Positions 1 to 7,444 of a stretch of DNA of 13,105 nt are shown here, in pieces. This DNA is from DQTL01 sp964396505 (GTDB lineage Bacteria > Bacteroidota > Bacteroidia > Flavobacteriales > Flavobacteriaceae). The first letter of the stretch is position 1. Every line of letters begins with the position of its first letter. The position numbers and the translations under genes were made by a program. Below the pieces are notes generated by a model, which had not been told where the DNA came from, did not search any database, and was given only the letters and a program-made list of their open reading frames with translations. Location of the stretch: assembly GCA_964396505.1 (NCBI GenBank), contig CAYNFJ010000062.1, positions 1-13,105 of the forward strand, written 5' to 3'.

Positions 1-392
1 AATTGATCCCATTCAAATTTATATCCTTTTTTATAAAAAGTCAAAATTTTAGAAGGAGTAAAATCACTTTCATCATCGCTATCGCCATTGGAGATTACGA
101 CCTCTTCGTCTTCATGTACAATAGTATAGACTTTTTTTCCGTCATAAATGCGTTCTATACCCATAAAGTTAAGATGATACCGATCTCCTTCTATTTTGAC
201 ATTACCATTAGTTTCCTGATGAATATTCTCTTGTTCGTTATCCAAAATGTAATCAAAAGTCAAATAGATATTTTTATAGGAAGCCACTTGAGTAGAAACA
301 TCATCTAATAATTTCTTGGCTTTGGACTCATTTTGTGCCAATAATGTAAGGGAAAAAGCGAATAATAATAAGGTGATTATTTTGGTTTTCAT
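1..392 (-). CDS. lolA: LolA-like outer-membrane lipoprotein carrier (C-terminus off window)
   Basis: Reading the minus strand from an ATG at 392 gives 130 residues open to the window edge. The first ~20 residues (MKTKIITLLLFAFSLTLLAQ) are a clear Sec signal peptide, with cleavage near Ala19/Gln20. The mature part begins with a charged helix (SKAKKLLDDVSTQVASYKN), followed by beta-rich sequence including TFDYILDN and a GNVKIEGDRYHLNF segment. This is the pattern of LolA/LolB-fold proteins, which ferry lipoproteins across the periplasm. The start lies only one base after the ftsK stop codon, so the two genes are almost certainly cotranscribed, with ftsK first. The C-terminal part is outside the window, so length and domain completeness cannot be judged. 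Bacteroidota LolA-like proteins are divergent and the exact cargo is not shown; the family call is an inference from fold-like pattern and context. Confidence 0.82.
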   Translation of the reverse strand, partial: MKTKIITLLLFAFSLTLLAQNESKAKKLLDDVSTQVASYKNIYLTFDYILDNEQENIHQETNGNVKIEGDRYHLNFMGIERIYDGKKVYTIVHEDEEVVISNGDSDDESDFTPSKILTFYKKGYKFEWDQ

Positions 393-393
393 T

Positions 394-2739
394 TTATAAA
401 TTATTTTTTTCGTTGTCTAATAATTGTCTTAAACTCAATTCGTCAGGAATTAAAACTTGTCGTGCTTTACTCCCTTCAAAAGGACCTACAATTCCGGCGG
501 CTTCCAGTTGATCTATCAGGCGTCCGGCTCTGTTGTATCCTAACTTTAATTTTCTTTGCAATAATGATGCCGAACCTTGTTGAGCTCGAACAATCACCAA
601 GGCTGCATCATGAAATAATTTGTCACGATCATCAATATCGATATCCAAACTGTTCCCTGATTCTTCACCGGAATATTCGGGTAGTTGATACGCTTCGGGA
701 TAGGCGCGTTGGGAACCTATAAAATCAGTTATTTTTTCTACTTCAGGAGTATCTACAAAGGCACATTGCAAGCGAATCAACTCACTGCGACCGGCATATA
801 GCATATCTCCTTTTCCGATAAGTTGATCGGCGCCGGGTCCATCTAAAATGGTACGCGAATCAATTTTGGATGTCACTCTAAAGGCTATTCGGGCAGGAAA
901 ATTGGCTTTGATGATTCCGGTAATCACATTGACAGAGGGGCGTTGTGTTGCCACGATTAAATGTATTCCAATGGCACGTGCCAATTGTGCTAATCGAGCA
1001 ATGGGTGTTTCTATTTCCTTACCGGCAGTCATAATTAAATCGGCAAATTCATCAATCACCAAAACAATGTAGGGTAAAAAACGGTGCCCGTTTTCCGGAT
1101 TGAGCTGGCGGTTTTTAAACTTGGTATTGTACTCCTTGATATTTCGAACAAAAGCATTTTTGAGAAGTTCATACCGGTCATCCATCTCAATACACAATGA
1201 ATTTAAGGTATTGACAACTTTAGTAGTATCAGTGATAATAGCTTCATCAGAATCCGGTAATTTGGCCAGATAATGTCGTTCTATTTTATTGTACAAGGTC
1301 AGTTCTACTTTCTTAGGATCTACCAAAATAAACTTTACCTCCGCCGGATGTTTTTTGTATAATAAGGAGGTGAGTACAGCATTGAGTCCTACAGATTTTC
1401 CTTGTCCGGTAGCTCCGGCCATTAACAAGTGCGGCATCTTGGCCAAATCTACTACAAAAGTTTCATTGGATATGGTTTTTCCAAAAGCAATGGGCAATTC
1501 CATTTCAGAATTTTGAAATTTTGCCGAAGATATCACAGAGCGCATAGATACCAGACTGGGATTCTTGTTAGGGACCTCAATCCCGATGGTGCCTTTACCC
1601 GGAATGGGGGCTATAATACGTATGCCAAGAGCAGCTAAAGATAATGCAATGTCATCTTCCAAGTTTTTTATCTTAGAAATACGAACACCGGCTTGCGGAA
1701 TAATTTCGTACAATGTAACGGTAGGACCCACTGTTGCCTTGATATGAGAAATGCCAATTTTGTAATTGCGTAATGTCTCTACAATTTTATCTTTATTCTG
1801 TTGTAATTCTTCGGGATTGACCGAGATACTTTCCTGATAATCTTTTAATTTATCAAGGGTGGGAAATTTAAAATTACTCAGCTCCAATGTCGGGTCAAAT
1901 TCACCAAAATCTTCCAATAATTTATCCGATAAATTTTCTTTTAGATGATCTTCATCTACTACTTTTTCAATGGCAATATCCACCTCATCTTCCTCCGTTT
2001 TTTCTGTTTCATTTGAATCGATTAACGAAGGCTCTTTTGCAATAATTTCTTCTTTGGGCGTAAACACATCCAATGGGACTTCTTCATCGGTGTCAGTAGT
2101 AGTTTTTTGAGTATCTACGATGTCAAAACCGGTTTTAGTTGTATCATCTGCTTTATTTTTCTTAGGAAAAATAGAAATAAAACTTTCAGGAGTCAATTGA
2201 AATCGAACGACTATATAGGTCAAAAGACTGATGAATAACAATGCGACAACTCCAAGTTTTCCAATATAAATCTGCAAAAAGTTGTTGAGTTCATATCCGA
2301 TATTTCCGGAGAACAAAGGGTTTTTCAATGCGATAAATCCAAAGAATAGTGAGAACCAAATCATTCCTAAAATACCATAAAACCAAGATTTTCTCAATTT
2401 TTTTAAAGGAATCTGAAGCAATAGGTAGAGTCCTGAGAAAAATACTAGAAGTGGAAGGATAAAACTACCGATACCAAAGGACTTGTATAAAAAGAAATGA
2501 CTGATTTGAGCTCCTATTTTCCCAATCCAGTTTTTGGCAGTAATAGTTTTGTCGGTTAATTGTGTAAGAATGCTCTGATCTACTTTCCAACTGCTGAAAA
2601 AAGAGACAAATGATGTCAATACGAGTATTGCAAGCAGCATCAAGAAAATACTCAAAACAAACTGATTCTGTCTGTTTTGAAAGAATTTACCTGTTTTTTT
2701 AGGTGATTTTTTAGTTTTTTTAGGTTGTTTTCTCGCCAT
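394..2739 (-). CDS. ftsK: DNA translocase FtsK
   Basis: This 781-residue protein pumps DNA at the division septum and helps resolve chromosome dimers. The basic N-terminus is followed by four membrane segments at about residues 27-49, 81-110, 119-137 and 157-179. An acidic, low-complexity linker (about 190-290) leads to the RecA-like motor. The Walker A motif is GATGQGKS at 442-449 (Lys448), and the Walker B motif is VIDEFADL from 561 with Asp563/Glu564. The C-terminal winged-helix gamma domain (about 705-765) contains RAQQGSASLLQRKLKLGYNR, the part that reads orienting DNA sequences and contacts XerD in characterised homologues. The length is normal for a flavobacterial FtsK with a short linker. 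The ATG start gives MARKQPKK and is the only one preceding the first membrane helix. The gene is divergent from smpB and is followed immediately by lolA. Confidence 0.97.
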   Translation of the reverse strand: MARKQPKKTKKSPKKTGKFFQNRQNQFVLSIFLMLLAILVLTSFVSFFSSWKVDQSILTQLTDKTITAKNWIGKIGAQISHFFLYKSFGIGSFILPLLVFFSGLYLLLQIPLKKLRKSWFYGILGMIWFSLFFGFIALKNPLFSGNIGYELNNFLQIYIGKLGVVALLFISLLTYIVVRFQLTPESFISIFPKKNKADDTTKTGFDIVDTQKTTTDTDEEVPLDVFTPKEEIIAKEPSLIDSNETEKTEEDEVDIAIEKVVDEDHLKENLSDKLLEDFGEFDPTLELSNFKFPTLDKLKDYQESISVNPEELQQNKDKIVETLRNYKIGISHIKATVGPTVTLYEIIPQAGVRISKIKNLEDDIALSLAALGIRIIAPIPGKGTIGIEVPNKNPSLVSMRSVISSAKFQNSEMELPIAFGKTISNETFVVDLAKMPHLLMAGATGQGKSVGLNAVLTSLLYKKHPAEVKFILVDPKKVELTLYNKIERHYLAKLPDSDEAIITDTTKVVNTLNSLCIEMDDRYELLKNAFVRNIKEYNTKFKNRQLNPENGHRFLPYIVLVIDEFADLIMTAGKEIETPIARLAQLARAIGIHLIVATQRPSVNVITGIIKANFPARIAFRVTSKIDSRTILDGPGADQLIGKGDMLYAGRSELIRLQCAFVDTPEVEKITDFIGSQRAYPEAYQLPEYSGEESGNSLDIDIDDRDKLFHDAALVIVRAQQGSASLLQRKLKLGYNRAGRLIDQLEAAGIVGPFEGSKARQVLIPDELSLRQLLDNEKNNL

Positions 2740-2763
2740 ATCGCAAAGCTACATAAAATTATG

Positions 2764-2771
2764 TAGTTTTG
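2764..2771 (+). promoter_or_regulatory. Likely smpB -7 promoter element
   Basis: TAGTTTTG matches the Bacteroidota -7 consensus TAnnTTTG exactly. It lies 22 bases before the TTG start of smpB, which would give a leader of roughly 18 bases. I see no TTG at the expected -33 distance, so the promoter is only half supported by sequence. The box forms the right arm of a palindrome (2744-2771) shared with the ftsK side. Confidence 0.45.
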
Positions 2772-2774
2772 TGG

Positions 2775-2807
2775 CAAATTTATACAAACTAAATTGAAAC
2801 AAGCAAA
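2775..2807 (-). promoter_or_regulatory. Likely ftsK promoter
   Basis: Read on the minus strand, a -33 element TTTG at 2807-2804 is followed after 21 bases by TAAATTTG at 2782-2775. This is an exact match to the Bacteroidota -7 consensus TAnnTTTG. Transcription would start near 2770, giving an ftsK leader of about 30 bases. The -33 box lies inside the first codons of smpB, so the two divergent promoters overlap. A second -7-like box, TAGCTTTG, at 2751-2744 would start transcription at or next to the ftsK ATG and is less likely. No transcript data are available. Confidence 0.55.
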
Positions 2808-3261
2808 CATCAACATACAAAATAAAAAAGCGCGGTTTGAATACGAGATTCTAGAACGTTATACTGCCGGTATGGTGCTTACCGGTACCGAGATAAAATC
2901 CATTCGTCAAAGCAAAGCGAGTATCAAAGAAAGTTTTTGTGAATTTAATGAACTAGGAGAACTCTTTGTGATTAATATGTATATTGAGGAATTTATCAAT
3001 GGTAATTATTACAATCACAAACCTAGAAACACCCGTAAATTACTATTGGAAAAACGAGAACTCAAAAAATTGCAACGAAAAGTCAAAGATGTGGGATTGA
3101 CCATTATCCCATTACGTCTGTTTTTGAACGAAAAAGGTTGGGCAAAACTGGAAATAGCCTTGTGCCGTGGAAAAAAACTGCACGATAAAAGACATACGTT
3201 AAAAGACCGCGACAACCAAAGAGATTTGTCACGTATCCGGAAAAATTTTAAAAAGTATTGA
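2794..3261 (+). CDS. smpB: SsrA-binding protein SmpB
   Basis: SmpB binds tmRNA and delivers it to stalled ribosomes in trans-translation. The 155-residue product has the family's opening ARFEYEILERYTAGMVLTGT, then EIKSIRQSKASIKESFCEF, the conserved NMYIEEF and YNHKPRNTRKLLL segments, and LAIALCRGKKLHDKR-type sequence (here KLEIALCRGKKLHDKR). The basic C-terminal tail (LKDRDNQRDLSRIRKNFKKY) becomes helical in the decoding centre in known homologues. The start is TTG at 2794: no ATG exists in frame between the stop at 2764-2766 and the conserved core, and TTG gives the usual N-terminal length. The stop codon overlaps the next ATG (TGATG), so the UbiA-family gene is probably translated by coupling. 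The tmRNA gene itself is not in this window. Confidence 0.95.
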   Translation: MKQANINIQNKKARFEYEILERYTAGMVLTGTEIKSIRQSKASIKESFCEFNELGELFVINMYIEEFINGNYYNHKPRNTRKLLLEKRELKKLQRKVKDVGLTIIPLRLFLNEKGWAKLEIALCRGKKLHDKRHTLKDRDNQRDLSRIRKNFKKY

Positions 3262-4145
3262 TGTTTTTTTTTCAAATCATTCGATGGAAAAATTTATTGA
3301 TGATTGCTGTATTGCAAGCATTGCTAAAGTACTATTTGATTCCATTATTTAAAATCCCTGAGAATTTAACGGATACATCCTTTATATTATTAGTGTTCGC
3401 TACATTGCTTATCGCAGCAGGAGGTTATGTTATCAATGATATTTACGATGTAGCGATTGACAAAATCAATAAACCCCATGCTGTTTGGATTCCGAATCGG
3501 GTTTCCGAAATAAAGGCAAAGAAGCTCTACTATACACTGAGTTTTTCAGGACTTCTTATAGGGGCATTTCTTTCTTATTCACAACACAATTATAAGGCTT
3601 TTACAGGATTTGTTCTGCCTGTTTTACTCTTGTACTATTATGCCGGACGAGCTAAAAAATACTTGCTTGTCGGAGTGATGATTATTTCTTTACTGGTTGT
3701 ATTAAGTCTTTTTATAGTACTATTTTATGAAAACAAATGCTTTGATAATCCATATTTTACAATGATTATCGGAGCCTTGTCAATCTATGCGTTTTTAGTA
3801 AACTTCGCAAGAGAAATCTGCAAAAATGCAGAAGATGTCATCGGCGATAAGGCAAACGGAGTCCAGTCCATCGCTACCCGATACGGTTTATCCACTGTAA
3901 AGATGAGTATTCGGGTTATTATTGGAGTTTTAATTGCTTTTACATTTGGTATTATATTATTGGAGTACCGCACGCAATTACCGCTAATCATCTACCTGAT
4001 GACCGGCGTTATAAGTGCTATGTTATTATTTTTATCCCAATTGGACAAAGCACAAAAATCGGATGATTATGGCAAACTCAGTATGCTATTAAAATTATTG
4101 ATGCTGGTCGGAATCATCAGTTTATTATTTGTTCAACCCGTCTAA
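3261..4145 (+). CDS. UbiA-family membrane prenyltransferase, substrate unknown
   Basis: The 294-residue integral membrane protein has about eight or nine hydrophobic segments and both Asp-rich motifs of the UbiA superfamily. The first is NDIYDVAIDKIN at residues 59-70, and the second is DVIGD at 192-196 within the EDVIGDKANGVQSIATRYG block. These bind Mg-diphosphate of a prenyl donor in characterised members. Bacteroidota homologues are often named geranylgeranylglycerol-phosphate geranylgeranyltransferase, but that acceptor is not shown by sequence alone; a quinone or another lipid acceptor is possible. I chose the ATG at 3261, whose A is the last base of the smpB stop (TGATG). A TTG at 3258 would add one Met and cannot be excluded. 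The maf gene follows after 14 bases, consistent with one operon. Confidence 0.85.
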   Translation: MFFFQIIRWKNLLMIAVLQALLKYYLIPLFKIPENLTDTSFILLVFATLLIAAGGYVINDIYDVAIDKINKPHAVWIPNRVSEIKAKKLYYTLSFSGLLIGAFLSYSQHNYKAFTGFVLPVLLLYYYAGRAKKYLLVGVMIISLLVVLSLFIVLFYENKCFDNPYFTMIIGALSIYAFLVNFAREICKNAEDVIGDKANGVQSIATRYGLSTVKMSIRVIIGVLIAFTFGIILLEYRTQLPLIIYLMTGVISAMLLFLSQLDKAQKSDDYGKLSMLLKLLMLVGIISLLFVQPV

Positions 4146-4159
4146 TTATACTTACTAAA

Positions 4160-4744
4160 ATGAATGATTTAAAAAATAAATACCAACATACGCAGATAAT
4201 TTTGGCTTCGGGATCTCCCAGAAGGCAGGAACTGTTGAAAGGATTGGATATTCCTTTTAGCATACAAATCAAGGAAGTAGAAGAGCATTATCCGGAAAAT
4301 TTAAAAGCCGATAAAATAACAGCCTATTTAGCCCGTTTAAAAGCAGGAGCTTTTACTAATTTAAAAGAAAATGAGTTGATTATTACTGCCGACACCATTG
4401 TTTGGCTGGAAAACGAAGCCTTGATGAAACCTGTAAACGATGAGGATGCTCAAGGTTTATTGTTGAAACTATCAGGGAAAGCCCACGAAGTCTATACATC
4501 GGTTTGTTTGAAATCTGCCCGAAAAACACGTGTTTTTTCCGATAAAACCCGTGTGTATTTTAAACAACTATCTATAGATGAAATCAACTATTACATCCAT
4601 AAATATAAACCCTTTGATAAAGCCGGCGCGTATGGAGCACAGGACTGGATTGGCTATATTGCTATTGAAAAACTTGAGGGAAGCTATTTTAATGTAATGG
4701 GACTTCCGGTACACAAACTCTATAAAGAATTATTAGATTTTTAG
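4160..4744 (+). CDS. maf: Maf nucleoside triphosphate pyrophosphatase
   Basis: Maf-type enzymes hydrolyse non-canonical or excess nucleoside triphosphates to the monophosphate and are thought to clean the nucleotide pool. The 194-residue product carries the signature ASGSPRRQELL at residues 16-26. It also has TADTIV with the catalytic Asp78, KPVND at 90-94, and the C-terminal block AGAYGAQDWIG with GSYFNVMGLP, which is typical of Bacteroidota Maf proteins. The overall form is closest to the dTTP/UTP pyrophosphatase (YhdE) group, but the substrate preference is an inference. The older name, septum formation inhibitor, comes from overexpression in Bacillus. The gene sits 14 bases after the UbiA-family gene and one base before the M1 peptidase, within the smpB operon. 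Confidence 0.95.
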   Translation: MNDLKNKYQHTQIILASGSPRRQELLKGLDIPFSIQIKEVEEHYPENLKADKITAYLARLKAGAFTNLKENELIITADTIVWLENEALMKPVNDEDAQGLLLKLSGKAHEVYTSVCLKSARKTRVFSDKTRVYFKQLSIDEINYYIHKYKPFDKAGAYGAQDWIGYIAIEKLEGSYFNVMGLPVHKLYKELLDF

Positions 4745-4745
4745 G

Positions 4746-6362
4746 ATGAAATTGTCAAAACGATATTATATTTTTTCATTTATGTTGTTTTTATGGGGTG
4801 TATTCGCTGTAAATGCACAATTTGAAAACAAACAAAAAAACTTGATTGACGTGCTGAGTTACGAGTTTGCTATAAAGATCAATGATACGACCAATCGTAT
4901 TGAAGCAAAAGCCATCAACCAAATTGTTTTAAAAAAACAAACCGATAGTATTTATTTTGATTTTATGAATTCCAACTCCGATGAACAGGGGATGAAAATA
5001 GCTTCTATTCGTGATAGCAACGGTAAAAACATGTCCTATAAGCATATATACAATAAATTAATTATCAATGGATTAGAATCCTATTCAAGAGGAGATACTT
5101 TACAATTGACAATCGCTTATGCAGGTATTCCCATTGATGGATTGTATATTGAAAAAAACATGTATGGTCAAAGAACCTTTTTTGGCGATAATTGGCCTGA
5201 TAGAGCCCGTTATTGGTTGCCGGTAGTCGATCATCCCTCAGATAAAGCACTGGTGCGTTTTCAGGTTACGGCTCCGAAGCATTACAAGGTAATTGCCTCG
5301 GGTGTATTGATGTCAAAAACCAGCGTAGATTCGCATACCAATAGGTATGATTATCAATCCAAGATTGCATTACCTACCAAAGTGATGGTATTTGCCGCCG
5401 CCGATTTTATAACCAAACAATATGGCGTAGTGGACCAAGTGCCTATCAGTTCTTGGATTTTTAATAAGGCACCTGCAGAAGGATTGGATGATTATAAGCC
5501 GGCTATGGAAGTAGTACCTTATTATAATAAAATCATAGGGCCTTATGCCTATAAAAAATTGACCAATGTACAATCCAAAACCCGGTTTGGTGGGATGGAA
5601 AATGCGGGAACTATTTTTTATAGCGAAAATACAATAGGAGCCGGAAAATTGGTAGAACCACTTTTGGCACATGAAATAGCCCATCAATGGTTTGGTGATT
5701 CGGTTACTGAGGAAAATTGGTCGGATATATGGTTGAGCGAGGGATTTGCTACCTATTTGACCGATTTGTATTTGGAAAATAAATATGGAACCAAACGCTT
5801 AGCAGAACGGATGAAAATGGAACGAGAAAAAGTGATACGATATAGCAAAAGTAAGGAAGTACAGCCGGTGGTGTATCGAGAAAAAAAGAATTTGATGAAG
5901 CTGTTAAACAGAAATTCGTATGAAAAAGGGGCTTGGGTATTGCATATGTTACGAAAAAAAGTGGGTGATGCTTCCTTTTTTACAATTTTACAATCGTATT
6001 ATTCAAAATATAGAAATAAAAATGCTTCTACAAGCGATTTTATACAATTGTCAGAATCGATTTCCGGACAAGACTTGCAAGGTTTTTTTCAACAATGGTT
6101 GTATCGAAAAACCATTCCTCAAATATCAGTTTTATGGACTTATCAATCCCGTAAATTAACACTTTCAGTTACCCAATTAGGTGATGTGTACGCACTGGAA
6201 ATGCCGGTAAAAATAAGTGATGGAAAGATAGAAAAAAACTTTGTATTGAGCCTTGATAAACAGCAGCAAACTTTTGAGTACTCCATAAGGTTAAATGTAG
6301 AAAATATAAACCTTTTATTGGATCCAAATACAGAAGTTTTATTTGAAAATCTTTGTGAATAA
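4746..6362 (+). CDS. Exported M1-family zinc metallopeptidase (short form)
   Basis: A signal peptide at residues 1-24 (hydrophobic core YIFSFMLFLWGVFAVNA) indicates export to the periplasm or envelope. The M1 aminopeptidase hallmarks are present: GGMEN at 282-286, which binds the substrate N-terminus, and HEIAH at 309-313 with the third zinc ligand Glu332, 18 residues later (HExxHx18E). The likely catalytic tyrosine is Tyr392 in SYEKGAWVLHMLR. At 538 residues it has the N-terminal beta domain, the catalytic domain and a short C-terminal beta region. It lacks the long helical C-terminal domain of PepN-type enzymes (about 870 residues), as is common in Bacteroidota. It starts one base after the maf stop. 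No Por-type secretion tail is visible. It presumably trims peptides outside the cytoplasm; the specificity is unknown. Confidence 0.93.
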   Translation: MKLSKRYYIFSFMLFLWGVFAVNAQFENKQKNLIDVLSYEFAIKINDTTNRIEAKAINQIVLKKQTDSIYFDFMNSNSDEQGMKIASIRDSNGKNMSYKHIYNKLIINGLESYSRGDTLQLTIAYAGIPIDGLYIEKNMYGQRTFFGDNWPDRARYWLPVVDHPSDKALVRFQVTAPKHYKVIASGVLMSKTSVDSHTNRYDYQSKIALPTKVMVFAAADFITKQYGVVDQVPISSWIFNKAPAEGLDDYKPAMEVVPYYNKIIGPYAYKKLTNVQSKTRFGGMENAGTIFYSENTIGAGKLVEPLLAHEIAHQWFGDSVTEENWSDIWLSEGFATYLTDLYLENKYGTKRLAERMKMEREKVIRYSKSKEVQPVVYREKKNLMKLLNRNSYEKGAWVLHMLRKKVGDASFFTILQSYYSKYRNKNASTSDFIQLSESISGQDLQGFFQQWLYRKTIPQISVLWTYQSRKLTLSVTQLGDVYALEMPVKISDGKIEKNFVLSLDKQQQTFEYSIRLNVENINLLLDPNTEVLFENLCE

Positions 6363-6368
6363 AAACAA

Positions 6369-6390
6369 AAAAACAAGCCTGTTTTTACAT
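6369..6390 (+). terminator. Weak hairpin terminator after the M1 peptidase gene
   Basis: AAAAACA (6369-6375) pairs with TGTTTTT (6380-6386) around the loop AGCC. It starts seven bases after the stop codon. The stem has only one G-C pair, so its strength is doubtful, although the T-rich right arm is typical of intrinsic terminators in AT-rich genomes. It lies before a new promoter, which supports an operon boundary. Confidence 0.4.
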
Positions 6391-6460
6391 TTTTCAGAAA
6401 GCCGTAATTAAAACAATAAAAAATTAGGTTTTAAAGCATCGAAATTGGTAATTTTAATAA

Positions 6461-6468
6461 TATCTTTG
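6461..6468 (+). promoter_or_regulatory. Likely -7 element for the transketolase-cinA unit
   Basis: TATCTTTG matches the Bacteroidota -7 consensus TAnnTTTG in all defined positions. It lies 20 bases before the ATG of the transketolase gene, giving a leader of about 15 bases. The nearest upstream TTG (6445-6447) is only 13 bases away, shorter than the usual 17-23, so the -33 element is unclear. This is the largest gene-free space in the window (126 bases); apart from the weak terminator and this box I see nothing in it. Confidence 0.5.
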
Positions 6469-6488
6469 CCTAGTTTAAAATAAGAAAT

Positions 6489-7442
6489 ATGAAAAAATAT
6501 ACATATACCGAAAAAAAAGATACTCGTTCCGGTTTTGGAGACGGTTTAACTGAATTGGGCAAGACGCATTCTAATGTAGTGGCACTTTGTGCCGATCTGA
6601 TAGGTTCACTAAAAATGGGTGATTTTGCCAAAAATCATCCCGAACGGTTTTTTCAAGTAGGTATAGCCGAGGCCAATATGATGGGTATGGCATCGGGATT
6701 GGCTATTGGAGGTAAAATACCCTTTACCGGTACCTTTGCCAATTTTTCCACAGCCCGTGTGTATGATCAAATACGACAAACGATTGCTTATTCGGGAAAA
6801 AATGTCAAAATATGTGCATCACATGCCGGATTGACTTTAGGTGAAGATGGTGCTACCCACCAAACTTTGGAAGATATTGGTATGATGAAGATGTTACCGG
6901 GAATGGTAGTTATCAATCCGTGTGATTATAATCAAACCAAAGCCGCTACCATAGCCATTGCTGATTATGTGGGACCGGTGTATTTGCGGTTTGGACGCCC
7001 CAAAGTGCCCGTATTTACACCTGAAAATCAAAAATTTGAAATAGGAAAAGCCGTACACTTGACGCAAGGAAATGATGTAACCATTGTAGCTACCGGACAC
7101 TTGGTATGGGAAGCTTTGCAAGCATCGGAAGTATTGGAAAAAGAGGGCATTCAAGCAGAAGTAATTAATATACATACCATCAAGCCCTTGGATAAAGATG
7201 CTATTTTGGAGTCGGTTGCTAAAACCGGATGTATTGTTACTGCCGAAGAACACAATAAATTAGGAGGATTGGGAGAGAGTGTTGCCCGTGTATTGGCATT
7301 GCACAATCCTACACCTCAAGAATTTGTCGCAGTGGACGATCATTTTGGTGAGTCCGGAACCCCTGCTCAATTGATGGAAAAATACGGTTTGGATAGCAAA
7401 GCTGTCGTAGCTGCCGTAAAACGTGTGATTGCCAGAAAATAA
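6489..7442 (+). CDS. Transketolase, C-terminal subunit of a split enzyme
   Basis: The 317-residue product covers the pyrimidine-binding domain (about 1-165) and the C-terminal domain (about 190-310) of transketolase. Glu61 in QVGIAEANMMGMASGLA is the residue that activates the thiamine diphosphate cofactor in homologues. Other conserved stretches are FANFSTARVYDQIRQ, SHAGLTLGEDGATHQTLEDI and PVYLRFGRPKVPVF. The pyrophosphate-binding domain with its GDG-N motif is absent, so the protein must pair with a separate N-terminal subunit to move two-carbon ketol units in the pentose phosphate pathway. That partner commonly sits directly upstream in relatives; here the upstream neighbour is an M1 peptidase and the gene has its own promoter-like box. 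The fused enzyme 1-deoxyxylulose-5-phosphate synthase is a relative, but the half-size form argues against it. cinA follows after two bases. Confidence 0.9.
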   Translation: MKKYTYTEKKDTRSGFGDGLTELGKTHSNVVALCADLIGSLKMGDFAKNHPERFFQVGIAEANMMGMASGLAIGGKIPFTGTFANFSTARVYDQIRQTIAYSGKNVKICASHAGLTLGEDGATHQTLEDIGMMKMLPGMVVINPCDYNQTKAATIAIADYVGPVYLRFGRPKVPVFTPENQKFEIGKAVHLTQGNDVTIVATGHLVWEALQASEVLEKEGIQAEVINIHTIKPLDKDAILESVAKTGCIVTAEEHNKLGGLGESVARVLALHNPTPQEFVAVDDHFGESGTPAQLMEKYGLDSKAVVAAVKRVIARK

Positions 7443-7444
7443 GT

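Noticed and set aside
3..308. Open plus-strand frame of 101 codons at the left edge
   Set aside because: It is antisense to the LolA-like gene, whose signal peptide and family pattern are clear. The plus-strand frame has no recognisable family and a Phe/Ile-rich composition typical of the complement of an AT-rich gene.
1396..1422. FtsK Walker A reads GATGQGKS rather than the common GTTGSGKS
   Set aside because: All essential positions (the glycines, Lys and Ser) are present, and I regard the variant as normal for Bacteroidota FtsK.
2744..2751. TAGCTTTG on the minus strand as the main ftsK promoter
   Set aside because: It would place the start site at or within the ftsK ATG. The better-spaced TTTG-N21-TAAATTTG match at 2807-2775 is preferred.
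6445..6447. TTG as -33 element for the transketolase promoter
   Set aside because: The spacer to TATCTTTG is only 13 bases, shorter than the 17-23 usual in this phylum.
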